64,000 nt of DNA from Bradyrhizobium sp. CCBAU 51765 (lineage in GTDB: Bacteria; Pseudomonadota; Alphaproteobacteria; Rhizobiales; Xanthobacteraceae): contig NZ_CP030038.1 of NCBI RefSeq assembly GCF_015291725.1, positions 5,259,001 through 5,323,000 of the forward strand, read 5' to 3'. The notes under the pieces are model-generated. The model had not been told where the DNA came from. It did no database searches and worked only from the letters and a program-made list of their open reading frames with translations. Of this stretch, positions 18,174-26,557 are shown piece by piece. Position 1 is the first letter of the stretch. The number at the start of each line of letters is the position of its first letter. The translations under genes and the position numbers were made by a program.

Positions 18174-18959
18174 TCAGCGGGTGACCGGTTGATCGATGCT
18201 GCGCGCTGCGCGCGTGATGACAGCCGCCACTTCCTTGGGATGCGACTCGTAGACCGAGTGGCTCGCGCCCGGAATCACCGTGGTGTGGCTCTTGGCACGC
18301 TCGTAGTACCAGCGCTCCAGATCGGGATTGATGATCTGGTCGCCGCCGGCAACGATGCCCCAGCTCGGCTTGGTCTTCCACGCAGCCGCCGTCAGTGGGG
18401 TGCTGAACACCTGTGCCGCGGCCAGGACCTGGGAGCGTGCCACGAACTCGGCGCGCTCACGCGGCAGATCGGGCGCGAACAGTTTCGGGAATTGCACGGG
18501 ATCGAGATAGGTGAACTTGTCCGGCGTGACCTTGATGACGCCCTCGGTCTTTCCAAGCACGCTCGGTGTCTTCTTGCCGAGCGCCGATTCATCCTCGCCG
18601 ACGTCGGGGGCGTGCGCGGCGACGTAGACGAGACCGGCGACTTTGGGATGGACGCCGGCCTCGGTGATGATCGACCCGCCATAGCTGTGGCCGACGAGGA
18701 GTGTCGGACCATCCTGGAGATCGAGAATTCGCTTCGCTGCCGTGACATCGTCGGCGAACGACGTTTCCGGCTCCTGCACCATGGTCACGCGGAAGCCTTC
18801 CTTGCTCAGGATTTCGTAGACCGGCTTCCAGCCGGACGCATCCACCCAGGCGCCGTGGACCAGGACGATGTTCTTAACGGGTTCCGCACGCGCCGGGGCG
18901 ACGCTCGCGAACAGGGAAAGAGCTGCAGCAAAGGCGAGACCTGCATTGAGGTGTTTCAT
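18174..18959 (-). CDS. Exported alpha/beta hydrolase
   Basis: 261 residues. Signal peptide MKHLNAGLAFAAALSLFASV ending at ARA|EP, then VLVHGAWVDASGWKPV (oxyanion region), the nucleophile elbow LLVGHSYGGSIITEAG and the end His in IPGASHSVYESHP. This is the salicylate-esterase/haloperoxidase-like branch common in soil proteobacteria; the substrate is unknown. The start at ATG 18959 is supported by GGAG 9 bases upstream; the 23-codon upstream extension has no signal character. It is probably periplasmic. It is the gene just upstream of mdcA but is separated from it by 174 bases and a hairpin, so it need not belong to malonate metabolism. Confidence 0.8.
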   Translation of the reverse strand: MKHLNAGLAFAAALSLFASVAPARAEPVKNIVLVHGAWVDASGWKPVYEILSKEGFRVTMVQEPETSFADDVTAAKRILDLQDGPTLLVGHSYGGSIITEAGVHPKVAGLVYVAAHAPDVGEDESALGKKTPSVLGKTEGVIKVTPDKFTYLDPVQFPKLFAPDLPRERAEFVARSQVLAAAQVFSTPLTAAAWKTKPSWGIVAGGDQIINPDLERWYYERAKSHTTVIPGASHSVYESHPKEVAAVITRAARSIDQPVTR

Positions 18960-19211
18960 GTCGGGATCACTCCGGTTGGAACGGTGCGACACTACGTTGG
19001 CCACTTGCCTCCGTATTTCGGCAAACAACGGCCCTTACCACTTCGCACGCCGGGAATTATCGGCCGCAGCTCTGATCCAGCTCATGCTCCGGTTTCTCTG
19101 ATGGCACGATCTCGTGCGCATGCAAAGCAGCCGACGTTCGCAAGCGAAAGACGGCGCGTATCGGTCCTGTCATTCAAGACAGACGTTCGCTAACGACACG
19201 AAGGATCGACA

Positions 19212-19571
19212 ATGACATCGAATTCACTCATCCGGATTGCAGCTGCCACTATAATCCTCCTGCAGGCGGCATCCCCGGCTCGTGCTGCGTCCTGCGAGGA
19301 TTCGATCGGGCGTGTCCAGGCACAGCTGGACGCCGCGATCGAGAAGAATGCCGGCGCACATGGCTGGAGCCCGGAAAGCCTCGATGCACTGCGCGGTTAT
19401 CAGCCCACGCCGCGATCGCTGGCGCAAGCGGAAGGCGCGAGCGGAGTGTACCTTCGGCTCGCGCTCGATGCCCTCGACCGCGCGCGCGCCGCGGACAGCT
19501 CCGGCTACATCGCCACGTGCCGCCGGGAGCTGTCCGAGGCAAAGCGACTGCTTCGGAAGGGCCCCCAATGA
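19212..19571 (+). CDS. Small secreted hypothetical protein
   Basis: 119 residues, not recognised. Signal peptide of ~26 residues ending ARAA|SCEDS; mature part starts with a Cys and has a second Cys near residue 103 (ATCRRELSEAKR), so one disulfide is possible. The rest is helix-rich and charged (GRVQAQLDAAIEKNA, LRLALDALDRARAAD). Ribosome-binding site AAGGATCG. It precedes the Pro-rich protein and RND pump by ~120 bases and may be part of that transcription unit. Confidence 0.7.
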   Translation: MTSNSLIRIAAATIILLQAASPARAASCEDSIGRVQAQLDAAIEKNAGAHGWSPESLDALRGYQPTPRSLAQAEGASGVYLRLALDALDRARAADSSGYIATCRRELSEAKRLLRKGPQ

Positions 19572-19689
19572 TCCCGGGGGTGGTTGGCTTTCGATCGTGC
19601 GGCCAGACAGCGGGACGTGCATTCAGGGAATACCGGCACGCCGGCCGCTCCCTATCGTTCCTCACACATGAAAGAATCCGGAGCAGCCC

Positions 19690-20217
19690 ATGCGAGAACA
19701 GCTCTCACTGAACAGGTTCGGATGCCGCCGATCTGCATCGATGCATCTGGGCGTGGCGCTCGCAACCAGCCTGATTTGGCTGATCCCGGCCGCGGCGACT
19801 GCGCAGATGACGCTGCCGACGACGCTGCCTCCTGTCGGCATGTCTGCAACCTCGCCGCTCAACCTGGGCGCCACACGGCCAGTAGGCATTCCACTAGGCT
19901 CGACCGAAATCGCCACCCCTGGCGTATCCCCGATCAATCCTTCGCAAGCAATGACGAACTGCCCCCCATCAGGGAATACCGGATCGTCGGGAGCCTTGTT
20001 TGACGGCGGCGGACTCTCCGGAAGCTCGTCACTCGGCTGCCCCGACGGCACGACGACCCAAGCGGCCTTGCCACCCTCGACATCGACGGTCGGACGCGTC
20101 GGGATTCCGCTCGGATCCACCGAGCTCGGCGGCGCCGGAATCAGTCCGTCCCTGCCGGTGCCCGGCCCCGTGCCCATGGGCAACACGAATTCAATCAACG
20201 GTTCCGGCAATCCCTGA
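19690..20217 (+). CDS. Secreted Pro/Thr/Ser-rich low-complexity protein linked to RND pump
   Basis: 175 residues. Long signal peptide ending in AAATAQ near residue 39; the mature part is low complexity in P, T, S and G with an internal repeat of VGIPLGSTE (twice) followed by GVSPI / GISPS, and two Cys in NCPPSG and LGCPDG. No catalytic motif. It lies 20 bases upstream of the RND adaptor, and a related protein sits in the other RND operon (43468-44178; shared LPT...TSPLN start and TPGVSPI). It could be a periplasmic or surface accessory of the pump. GGAG lies 8 bases before ATG 19690; ATG 19741 would still give a signal peptide. Confidence 0.7.
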   Translation: MREQLSLNRFGCRRSASMHLGVALATSLIWLIPAAATAQMTLPTTLPPVGMSATSPLNLGATRPVGIPLGSTEIATPGVSPINPSQAMTNCPPSGNTGSSGALFDGGGLSGSSSLGCPDGTTTQAALPPSTSTVGRVGIPLGSTELGGAGISPSLPVPGPVPMGNTNSINGSGNP

Positions 20218-20237
20218 GATCAAGAAGGACCATCACC

Positions 20238-21410
20238 GTGAAACGGAACCTCACCCTTGCACTGGTTGCTCTCGCCGCGATCCTGATCGGCGCAAGCCTC
20301 TGGTTCTACGGCAGCGACCACAGGCCGGCCGTGGCGGCCGCGCCGGTGCCCGCTGCCGTGCCGGTCGTCGCAGCCACCGTCACCGGCAAGGACGTCCCGA
20401 TCTACCTGCGCGGCATCGGCACCGTGGTCGCCTACAACACCGACGTCGTGCGCAGCCAGATTCAGGGGCAGATCGTCAAGATCGCCTTCACCGAGGGACA
20501 GACCGTCAAGGCCGGCGACCTGCTCGCCCAGATTGATCCGCGTCCCTACGAGGCGCAGATCGAGCAACTGACGGCCAACCGCGACAGGGACCAGGCGCAG
20601 CTCGTGAACGCCGAGGCCAATCTCGCACGCTACAATCAGCTCGGCGACAAGGGCTACGCGACCCCGCAACTGATCGAGACGCAGACGGCGCAGGTGGCGC
20701 AGCTCAAAGCCGCCGTGAAGGCCGACCAGGCGTTGATCGATCAGGCCAACGTCCAGCTCAGCTACACGCGCCTGACCTCGGCCATTCCCGGCATCACGGG
20801 CGTCCGCCAGATCGATGTCGGCAACGTGATCCATCCGACCGATCCCAATGGTCTCGTCGTCGTCACCCAGATCGAACCGATCTCGCTGCTGTTCACCCTG
20901 CCGCAGACCGACCTGCCCTTAATCCAGGAGCACGCTGCGAAGGGATCGCTGAAGGTCATTGCCTACAGCCAAGACAACAAGATGAAGCTCGACGAGGGCA
21001 CGCTGCTGCTGGTCAACAACGAGATCGCAGGAACGACCGGCACGGTCCAGCTCAAGGCGGTGTTCCCGAATCGTGAGCACCGGCTGTGGCCGGGCCAGCT
21101 TGTGAACGCGCGCCTGCTGCTCGAAACTCGGAAAGACGCGCTCACTGTCGCGGGCTCGGCCGTGCAGCAGGGTCCGAACGGCAGCTATGTCTATGTCGTG
21201 ACCGGCGGCCAGACGGCGGCCTTGCGCCCTGTTCACGTCGCACAGATCAGTGATGGCCAGGCACTGATCGACCAGGGGCTGAAGTCAGGCGACGTGGTCG
21301 TGGTCGACGGCCAGTATCGGCTGACGGAAGGCAGCCGCGTCCGGGAACTGCATGGCAAGGCTGCGCAGGAAGCCGACCTGCAAAGCGCCGTGCAGGACGC
21401 GATCCCATGA
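20238..21410 (+). CDS. RND efflux periplasmic adaptor (MdtA-like)
   Basis: 390 residues. N-terminal anchor/signal (LTLALVALAAILIGASLWFY), lipoyl half VVRSQIQGQIVKIAFTEGQT, coiled-coil hairpin rich in Q/A (near residues 105-175), second lipoyl half IPGITGVRQIDVGNVIHPTD, then beta-barrel and membrane-proximal domains (VQQGPNGSYVYVVTGGQTAA). It bridges the inner-membrane pump and an outer-membrane channel; no channel gene is in the operon. Starts at GTG 20238 with AAGGA upstream, 20 bases after the Pro-rich gene, and overlaps the pump gene as ATGA. Confidence 0.9.
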   Translation: MKRNLTLALVALAAILIGASLWFYGSDHRPAVAAAPVPAAVPVVAATVTGKDVPIYLRGIGTVVAYNTDVVRSQIQGQIVKIAFTEGQTVKAGDLLAQIDPRPYEAQIEQLTANRDRDQAQLVNAEANLARYNQLGDKGYATPQLIETQTAQVAQLKAAVKADQALIDQANVQLSYTRLTSAIPGITGVRQIDVGNVIHPTDPNGLVVVTQIEPISLLFTLPQTDLPLIQEHAAKGSLKVIAYSQDNKMKLDEGTLLLVNNEIAGTTGTVQLKAVFPNREHRLWPGQLVNARLLLETRKDALTVAGSAVQQGPNGSYVYVVTGGQTAALRPVHVAQISDGQALIDQGLKSGDVVVVDGQYRLTEGSRVRELHGKAAQEADLQSAVQDAIP

Positions 21411-24400
21411 ACCTCTCGGCTCCCTTCATCCTGCGGCCGATCGCAACCGCCCTGCTGATGGCCGGCTTGCTGCTGTGCGGCCTTGCAGCCTATCCCCTGC
21501 TGCCGGTCGGTGCGCTGCCGAACGTCAATTACCCGACGATCCAGATCTCGGCGCAACTGCCGGGCGCCGATCCGGGCACCATTGCCTCGTCGCTCGCAAC
21601 GCCGCTCGAGCAGCAGCTCAGCCAGATCCCCGGCATCACCCAGCTCACCTCGTCCAGTGCGCTCGGCGTGGCCCAGCTCACGGTGCAATTCGAGCTGTCG
21701 CGGACGGTGGACAGCGCGGCGGTGGACGTGCTGGCCGCGATCAATGCCGCCAGCCCCTTCCTGCCGCCGAACATCCCCTACCCGCCGACGATCAGAAAGG
21801 TGAATCCGGCGGAGACGCCGATCATGCTGATCGCGCTGACGTCGGACTCGCTGCCGCTGACCACGGTCGATGCCTATGCGGAAAATATCCTGTTGCCGAA
21901 GATTTCGCAGGTACCGGGCGTGGGTCTCGTCGGCATCGGCGGCCAGCAGAAACCGGCGATCCGTGTTCGCGTCAATCCGCAGGCGCTTGCGGCCCGCGGC
22001 ATCGGCCTCGAAGACGTCCGCAACGTGATCGCCGGCGCCAATGTCGACCTGCCCAAGGGCACGCTCAACAGCCCGCGCGTCACCTACACGCTGAACACCA
22101 ACGACCAGCTGCTGAAGCCCTCCGCCTACGAAGACCTCATCATCGCCTATCGCAACGGCTCGCCGGTGCGGATCCGCGACGTCGGCACGGCGATCGAGGC
22201 ACCCGAAAACGATCTTCTGGCCGGCTGGTACGGCAAGGAGCCCGCGATCATCCTCGCAGTCCAGCGCGTGCCCGGCGCCAACGTGATCGAGACCGTCGAC
22301 CGGATCAAGAAGCTGCTGCCGCAGCTGCAGGCTTCCGTTCCGCCGGCGATCAAGGTGACGATCGCCGCCGATCGCACCGCCACCATTCGCGCCGCGGTTA
22401 CCGACGTTCAGTTCACGCTATTGCTGACGGTCGCCCTGGTGGTGATGGTCATATTCCTGTTCCTGCGGAATTTCTGGGCCACCGTCATTCCCGCGATCAC
22501 TGTGCCCCTGGCGCTGATCGGGACGTTCGCGGTGCTCTATGTGCTCGGCTACAGCCTCGACAATCTCTCGCTGATGGCACTGTCGATCGCCGTCGGCTTC
22601 GTGGTGGACGATGCCGTCGTGGTCATCGAGAACATCGTGCGCCATCTCGAGCAGGGCATGACCCCGATGGAGGCGGCACTCAAGGGCTCCGCCGAGATTG
22701 GCTTCACGATCGTCTCCATCACCTTGTCGCTGATTGCGGTGTTCATCCCGCTGTTCCTGATGGGCGGCTATGTCGGCAAGCTGTTCCAGGAATTCGCCGT
22801 CACCATCACCGCCTCGCTGCTGCTGTCACTGGTCATCTCGCTCACCCTGACGCCGATGATGTGCGCGCGCCTGCTGAAGGATGATACACGAAGGAAGCAC
22901 GGCCGAGTCTACCTGCTGTTCGAGCGCGGTTTCGATGCCCTGCTGGCCCTCTACGCGCGGGGCCTGCGCGTGGTGCTGCGGCATCGCTTCGCGACGCTGC
23001 TCGTCATGCTCTCGACCATCGCGTTGACCGGTTACCTCTACGTGATCATCCCGAAGGGCTTCTTCCCGCAACAGGATACCGGACAGATCGTCGGCATCAC
23101 CGAGGCTGCCCAGGACATCTCGTTCCCCGCGATGTCCGAACGCCAGCAGGCGATCGTGAGCATCCTCTCAAAGGATCCCGCGATCCAGTCGGTGGCAAGC
23201 TATATCGGTCCGGGCGGCCCGACCGCAACGCTCAACCAGGGGCGCATCTTCATCGTGCTGAAGCCGAAGCCGGAGCGCAAGGCGAGCGCCGACCAGATCA
23301 TCGATCGGCTGCGTCCGCGGCTTGCCCATATCCAGGGCATCACGCTCTACATGCAGGCGGCGCAGGACATCACGATCGGCGCACGCCTGTCGAAGACGCA
23401 ATATCAATACACCCTGACGGACGCCGATTCCAACGAGCTCACCCACTGGTCGGCGATCTTCCTGGAGAAGCTCCGCGCGCTCGACGTCATCAGCGACGTC
23501 GCAAGCGACCAGGCCAATGCCGGCCCACGGCTGGAAGTCACCGTCAATCGCGAGGTCGCCTCTAGCTTCGGCATCCTGCCGACGACGATCGACAATGCGC
23601 TCGACGACGCCTTCGGCCAGCGCATCGTCTCCACCATGTTCACCTCGCTGAACCAGTATCACGTCGTGATGGAGGTCGATCCCAAGTTCCAGTACGGGCC
23701 CGAAGCGCTCAAGGACATCTACCTGAACTCGGCCAGCGGCCAGCAGGTCCCACTCAGCACGCTGGTCCATGCCGTGATCAAGCCTGCGCCCATCCTGATC
23801 AACCACCAGAGCCTGTTTCCCTCGGTGACGATCTCGTTCAACCTGCGGCCAGGCGTCGCGCTGGGCGATGCGGTGACGGCAATCCAGAAGATCGAGAAGG
23901 AGACCGGCAAGCCCGCCTCGCTGTCGACCTCGTTCCAGGGCAACGCCCAGGCGTTTCAGTCCTCCCTGTCCGGCACGCCGCTGCTGATCGGAGCCGCGTT
24001 GATCGTGATCTACATCATTCTCGGTGTTCTCTATGAGAGCCTGATCCATCCGATCACGATCCTGTCGACGCTGCCTTCGGCGGGTATCGGCGCGCTGCTG
24101 CTGCTGCTGGCTGTCCACATGGACCTCAGCGTCATCGCCATCATCGGCATCATCCTGCTGATCGGCATCGTCAAGAAGAACGGCATCATGCTGGTCGACT
24201 TCGCGCTCGAGGTGGAGCGCCGGCAGGGGCTGAGTCCGGAGGAGGCAATCTATCAGGCCTGCACGCTGCGCTTCCGCCCGATCCTGATGACGACGATGGC
24301 TGCGCTGCTCGGCGGCGTGCCGCTGATGATCGGCTCCGGCACCGGCGCGGAGCTGCGCCAGCCGCTCGGCTACACGATCGTCGGCGGCCTGATGCTGTCG

Positions 24401-24550
24401 CAGATCCTGACGCTCTACACCACGCCTGTCGTCTATCTCTATCTCGATCGGCTCGGCAACTGGCTCACCGGGCGCAAGCCGCAGGCCGCCAAGACATCCA
24501 CCCCATCCACGACCGAGGCACAGACGGAATTGAGCCATGAATCCGCTTGA
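21407..24550 (+). CDS. RND multidrug efflux transporter (MdtB/MdtC-like)
   Basis: 1047 residues, standard length. Twelve membrane helices with two large periplasmic loops. TM1 FILRPIATALLMAGLLLCGL; the proton-relay Asp pair in AVGFVVDDAVVVIENIVRHL (TM4); second half with GIILLIGIVKKNGIMLVDFA. Proton-driven export of hydrophobic or amphiphilic compounds. Only one pump gene is present, so unlike MdtBC it should act as a homotrimer. The downstream thioesterase starts 14 bases before its stop, so the two are translationally coupled. Confidence 0.92.
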   Translation: MNLSAPFILRPIATALLMAGLLLCGLAAYPLLPVGALPNVNYPTIQISAQLPGADPGTIASSLATPLEQQLSQIPGITQLTSSSALGVAQLTVQFELSRTVDSAAVDVLAAINAASPFLPPNIPYPPTIRKVNPAETPIMLIALTSDSLPLTTVDAYAENILLPKISQVPGVGLVGIGGQQKPAIRVRVNPQALAARGIGLEDVRNVIAGANVDLPKGTLNSPRVTYTLNTNDQLLKPSAYEDLIIAYRNGSPVRIRDVGTAIEAPENDLLAGWYGKEPAIILAVQRVPGANVIETVDRIKKLLPQLQASVPPAIKVTIAADRTATIRAAVTDVQFTLLLTVALVVMVIFLFLRNFWATVIPAITVPLALIGTFAVLYVLGYSLDNLSLMALSIAVGFVVDDAVVVIENIVRHLEQGMTPMEAALKGSAEIGFTIVSITLSLIAVFIPLFLMGGYVGKLFQEFAVTITASLLLSLVISLTLTPMMCARLLKDDTRRKHGRVYLLFERGFDALLALYARGLRVVLRHRFATLLVMLSTIALTGYLYVIIPKGFFPQQDTGQIVGITEAAQDISFPAMSERQQAIVSILSKDPAIQSVASYIGPGGPTATLNQGRIFIVLKPKPERKASADQIIDRLRPRLAHIQGITLYMQAAQDITIGARLSKTQYQYTLTDADSNELTHWSAIFLEKLRALDVISDVASDQANAGPRLEVTVNREVASSFGILPTTIDNALDDAFGQRIVSTMFTSLNQYHVVMEVDPKFQYGPEALKDIYLNSASGQQVPLSTLVHAVIKPAPILINHQSLFPSVTISFNLRPGVALGDAVTAIQKIEKETGKPASLSTSFQGNAQAFQSSLSGTPLLIGAALIVIYIILGVLYESLIHPITILSTLPSAGIGALLLLLAVHMDLSVIAIIGIILLIGIVKKNGIMLVDFALEVERRQGLSPEEAIYQACTLRFRPILMTTMAALLGGVPLMIGSGTGAELRQPLGYTIVGGLMLSQILTLYTTPVVYLYLDRLGNWLTGRKPQAAKTSTPSTTEAQTELSHESA

Positions 24551-24995
24551 GAAAGTGACGACCGGCATGACCGCCGAAAAACTGGTGACCGTTACGCCCG
24601 AGATGACCGTCGGCCATGTGGTGCCGGGCATGCCTAAAGTCTACGGCACGCCGATGATGATCCTGCACATGGAAATGGCTGCCGGGTCGGCGGTTCAGCC
24701 GTTCCTTCCCGCAGGTCATGTCAGCGTCGGGATGATGGTCAATATCCGCCATCTGGCCGCAACGCCGGTCGGCCGCACGGTGCGGGCGACGGCACGAGTC
24801 GTCGCGATCGACGCCAGAAGCGTCCTGTTCGAGGTCGAGGCCTGGGAGGGCGACCGCAAGATCGGCGACGGCACCCACCGCCGTGGCGTCGTCAATGTCG
24901 CCGAGTTCGAGCAGCGATTCGGCGTCACGAGGCCAACCGCCGAGACGGCGCAGGATCGCATCCAGCAAGCCCGATCGCAGTTTCGTGCGTTTTGA
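24537..24995 (+). CDS. FlK-like hotdog thioesterase coupled to the RND pump
   Basis: 152 residues. The catalytic set of fluoroacetyl-CoA thioesterase FlK (Thr42, Glu50, His76) appears here with identical spacing as Thr38 (YGTPMM), Glu46 (HMEMAAG) and His72 (NIRHLAATPVG); Gly65 also aligns. The segment before the Thr is shorter than in FlK, so the aromatic gate residues that give fluoroacetyl preference are probably absent. It most likely cleaves a small acyl-CoA. The start lies inside the pump gene (14-base overlap). Either a detoxification partner of the pump or a housekeeping thioesterase caught in the operon. Confidence 0.75.
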   Translation: MNPLEKVTTGMTAEKLVTVTPEMTVGHVVPGMPKVYGTPMMILHMEMAAGSAVQPFLPAGHVSVGMMVNIRHLAATPVGRTVRATARVVAIDARSVLFEVEAWEGDRKIGDGTHRRGVVNVAEFEQRFGVTRPTAETAQDRIQQARSQFRAF

Positions 24996-25052
24996 CAACA
25001 CGCCTGCGAAAACGCAAAAGACCTCCCGTCGGCGGCGCGCTAGACCTTCCGC

Positions 25053-26534
25053 ATGATGCTCGAACGCCTGGATGGCTCACCCCCCGTACAGCCCCAGCGA
25101 TGGTGGCGGCGTTTGCTGGCGATCCAGACGATACAGGATCGGATTCTGCTGTGGGCTTGGGGTAGCCTTGTTCTGACCCTGCTGTCCTTCGCCTGTTCAC
25201 TGCTTGGAGACAATTTCACGGCGATCGCTTTCGCTGCTTTTCTAGCCGCTTCGCTGACGCTCGTCGGCGCGATCATGGATATCACGGCCTTGAAGAAGAC
25301 CAATGCCGAGCTGGAGCGGAGCGAGCAGCGATACCGCCAGCTGTTCAGCCGCATGCCGATCGCGTTCCGGCAGCTCGACGCCAGCAGGCTCGTCGCACTG
25401 TTCCGAAAATTGCGCGCCGAGGGCGTCAAGGATCTCGGCGCCTATTTCGACAGCCATCCCGAATTCCTTCGCACCTGCATGGATGCGCTCACGTTTCAGG
25501 AGGCCAACGAGCGAGCCATCCAGATGTTCGGGGGAGGCGTCGAAGGCTTCGTCGGACGTTCCATGACGGATACCTGGAGGGAACGGCCCGATACGTTCCG
25601 CCGCGCGATGGAGTCCCGCTATCGCGGCGAGACGAATTTCGAGGAAGAGACCAAGATGGTCACGTGGGACGGTCGAATCGTCGACGTTCTCTTCACGACC
25701 GCGCGCGTCGGCCCTATCAATGATCTTGAAATAAGCCTGGTCGGCACGATCGATATCTCACAGCGTCTTCGCGCCCAGCAGAAGCTCCAGCAGGTACAGG
25801 CCGAGTTCGCACATGCCGCGCGGGTCTCGATGCTCGGCGAGCTCACCGCATCGATCGCCCACGAAGTCAATCAGCCTCTCGCAGCCATCGCCACCAATGG
25901 CGCCGCCGGGCTGCGATGGCTGAATAGGCCCACTCCCGATATCGTCGAGATCCGCAAGACCATCGAAAACATCGTCGTAGATGCGCAGCGGGCGGCGAAC
26001 ATCGTGGCGCGCGTTCACGGAATGGCTTCGCGGAGGCCCCCCGAACAGGCATCCCTGTCGTTTGACGAAGTCATTCGCGAAGCGCTTCTCTTCCTCCGGC
26101 ATGAGCTCGAATCGCGCGCGGTGACGATCGTGCACCGGCCCGACCCGAGTGCGCCGCAGGTGCTCGGTGACCGCACCCAGCTCCAGCAGGTGATCGTCAA
26201 TCTGGCCATCAACGCGATGCAGGCCATGACCCAGGCCGGATATGACGATCGCCGGATCGTCATCAGCACGGTCACGTCCGACGCGTCGACATTGTGCTGC
26301 TCCGTTGAGGACAACGGACCCGGCATCGCTGCCGAACATGTCGATCGGCTCTTCGACAGCTTCTTTACGACCAAGGAGACCGGGTTGGGCATGGGACTGC
26401 CCATCTGCCGGTCGATCGTCGAAGCGCATGGAGGCCGGATCGGCGCGGAAGGCAATGGCGCACACGGCGGAGCCCGTTTCTGGTTCACGCTGCCGGTCTC
26501 CGTCCGGGCGGATGCGCCGTGCTGCGATGCGTGA
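25053..26534 (+). CDS. PAS sensor histidine kinase, orphan, paralogue of the kinase at 3940
   Basis: 493 residues. Two membrane helices near residues 40-85, one atypical PAS-like region (near 95-235) with DLGAYFDSHPEFLR, DHp with His270 in SIAHEVNQPLAAIATNG, HATPase with NLAINAMQAM, DNGPGI and GLGMGLPI. The unusual PAS and the kinase core match the kinase at 3940, minus that protein's first PAS and two helices. No response regulator is adjacent; the next gene is convergent. TTGACA at 24992-24997 is a possible -35, but no -10 fits. It may signal to the FixJ-like proteins at 5847/6625. Confidence 0.85.
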   Translation: MMLERLDGSPPVQPQRWWRRLLAIQTIQDRILLWAWGSLVLTLLSFACSLLGDNFTAIAFAAFLAASLTLVGAIMDITALKKTNAELERSEQRYRQLFSRMPIAFRQLDASRLVALFRKLRAEGVKDLGAYFDSHPEFLRTCMDALTFQEANERAIQMFGGGVEGFVGRSMTDTWRERPDTFRRAMESRYRGETNFEEETKMVTWDGRIVDVLFTTARVGPINDLEISLVGTIDISQRLRAQQKLQQVQAEFAHAARVSMLGELTASIAHEVNQPLAAIATNGAAGLRWLNRPTPDIVEIRKTIENIVVDAQRAANIVARVHGMASRRPPEQASLSFDEVIREALLFLRHELESRAVTIVHRPDPSAPQVLGDRTQLQQVIVNLAINAMQAMTQAGYDDRRIVISTVTSDASTLCCSVEDNGPGIAAEHVDRLFDSFFTTKETGLGMGLPICRSIVEAHGGRIGAEGNGAHGGARFWFTLPVSVRADAPCCDA

Positions 26535-26557
26535 CCGCAACGCGCCTGTCGCTGGCT

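Noticed and set aside
24992..24997. TTGACA before the orphan kinase as a promoter
   Set aside because: No acceptable -10 hexamer at 16-18 bases; kept only as a remark in the kinase entry.
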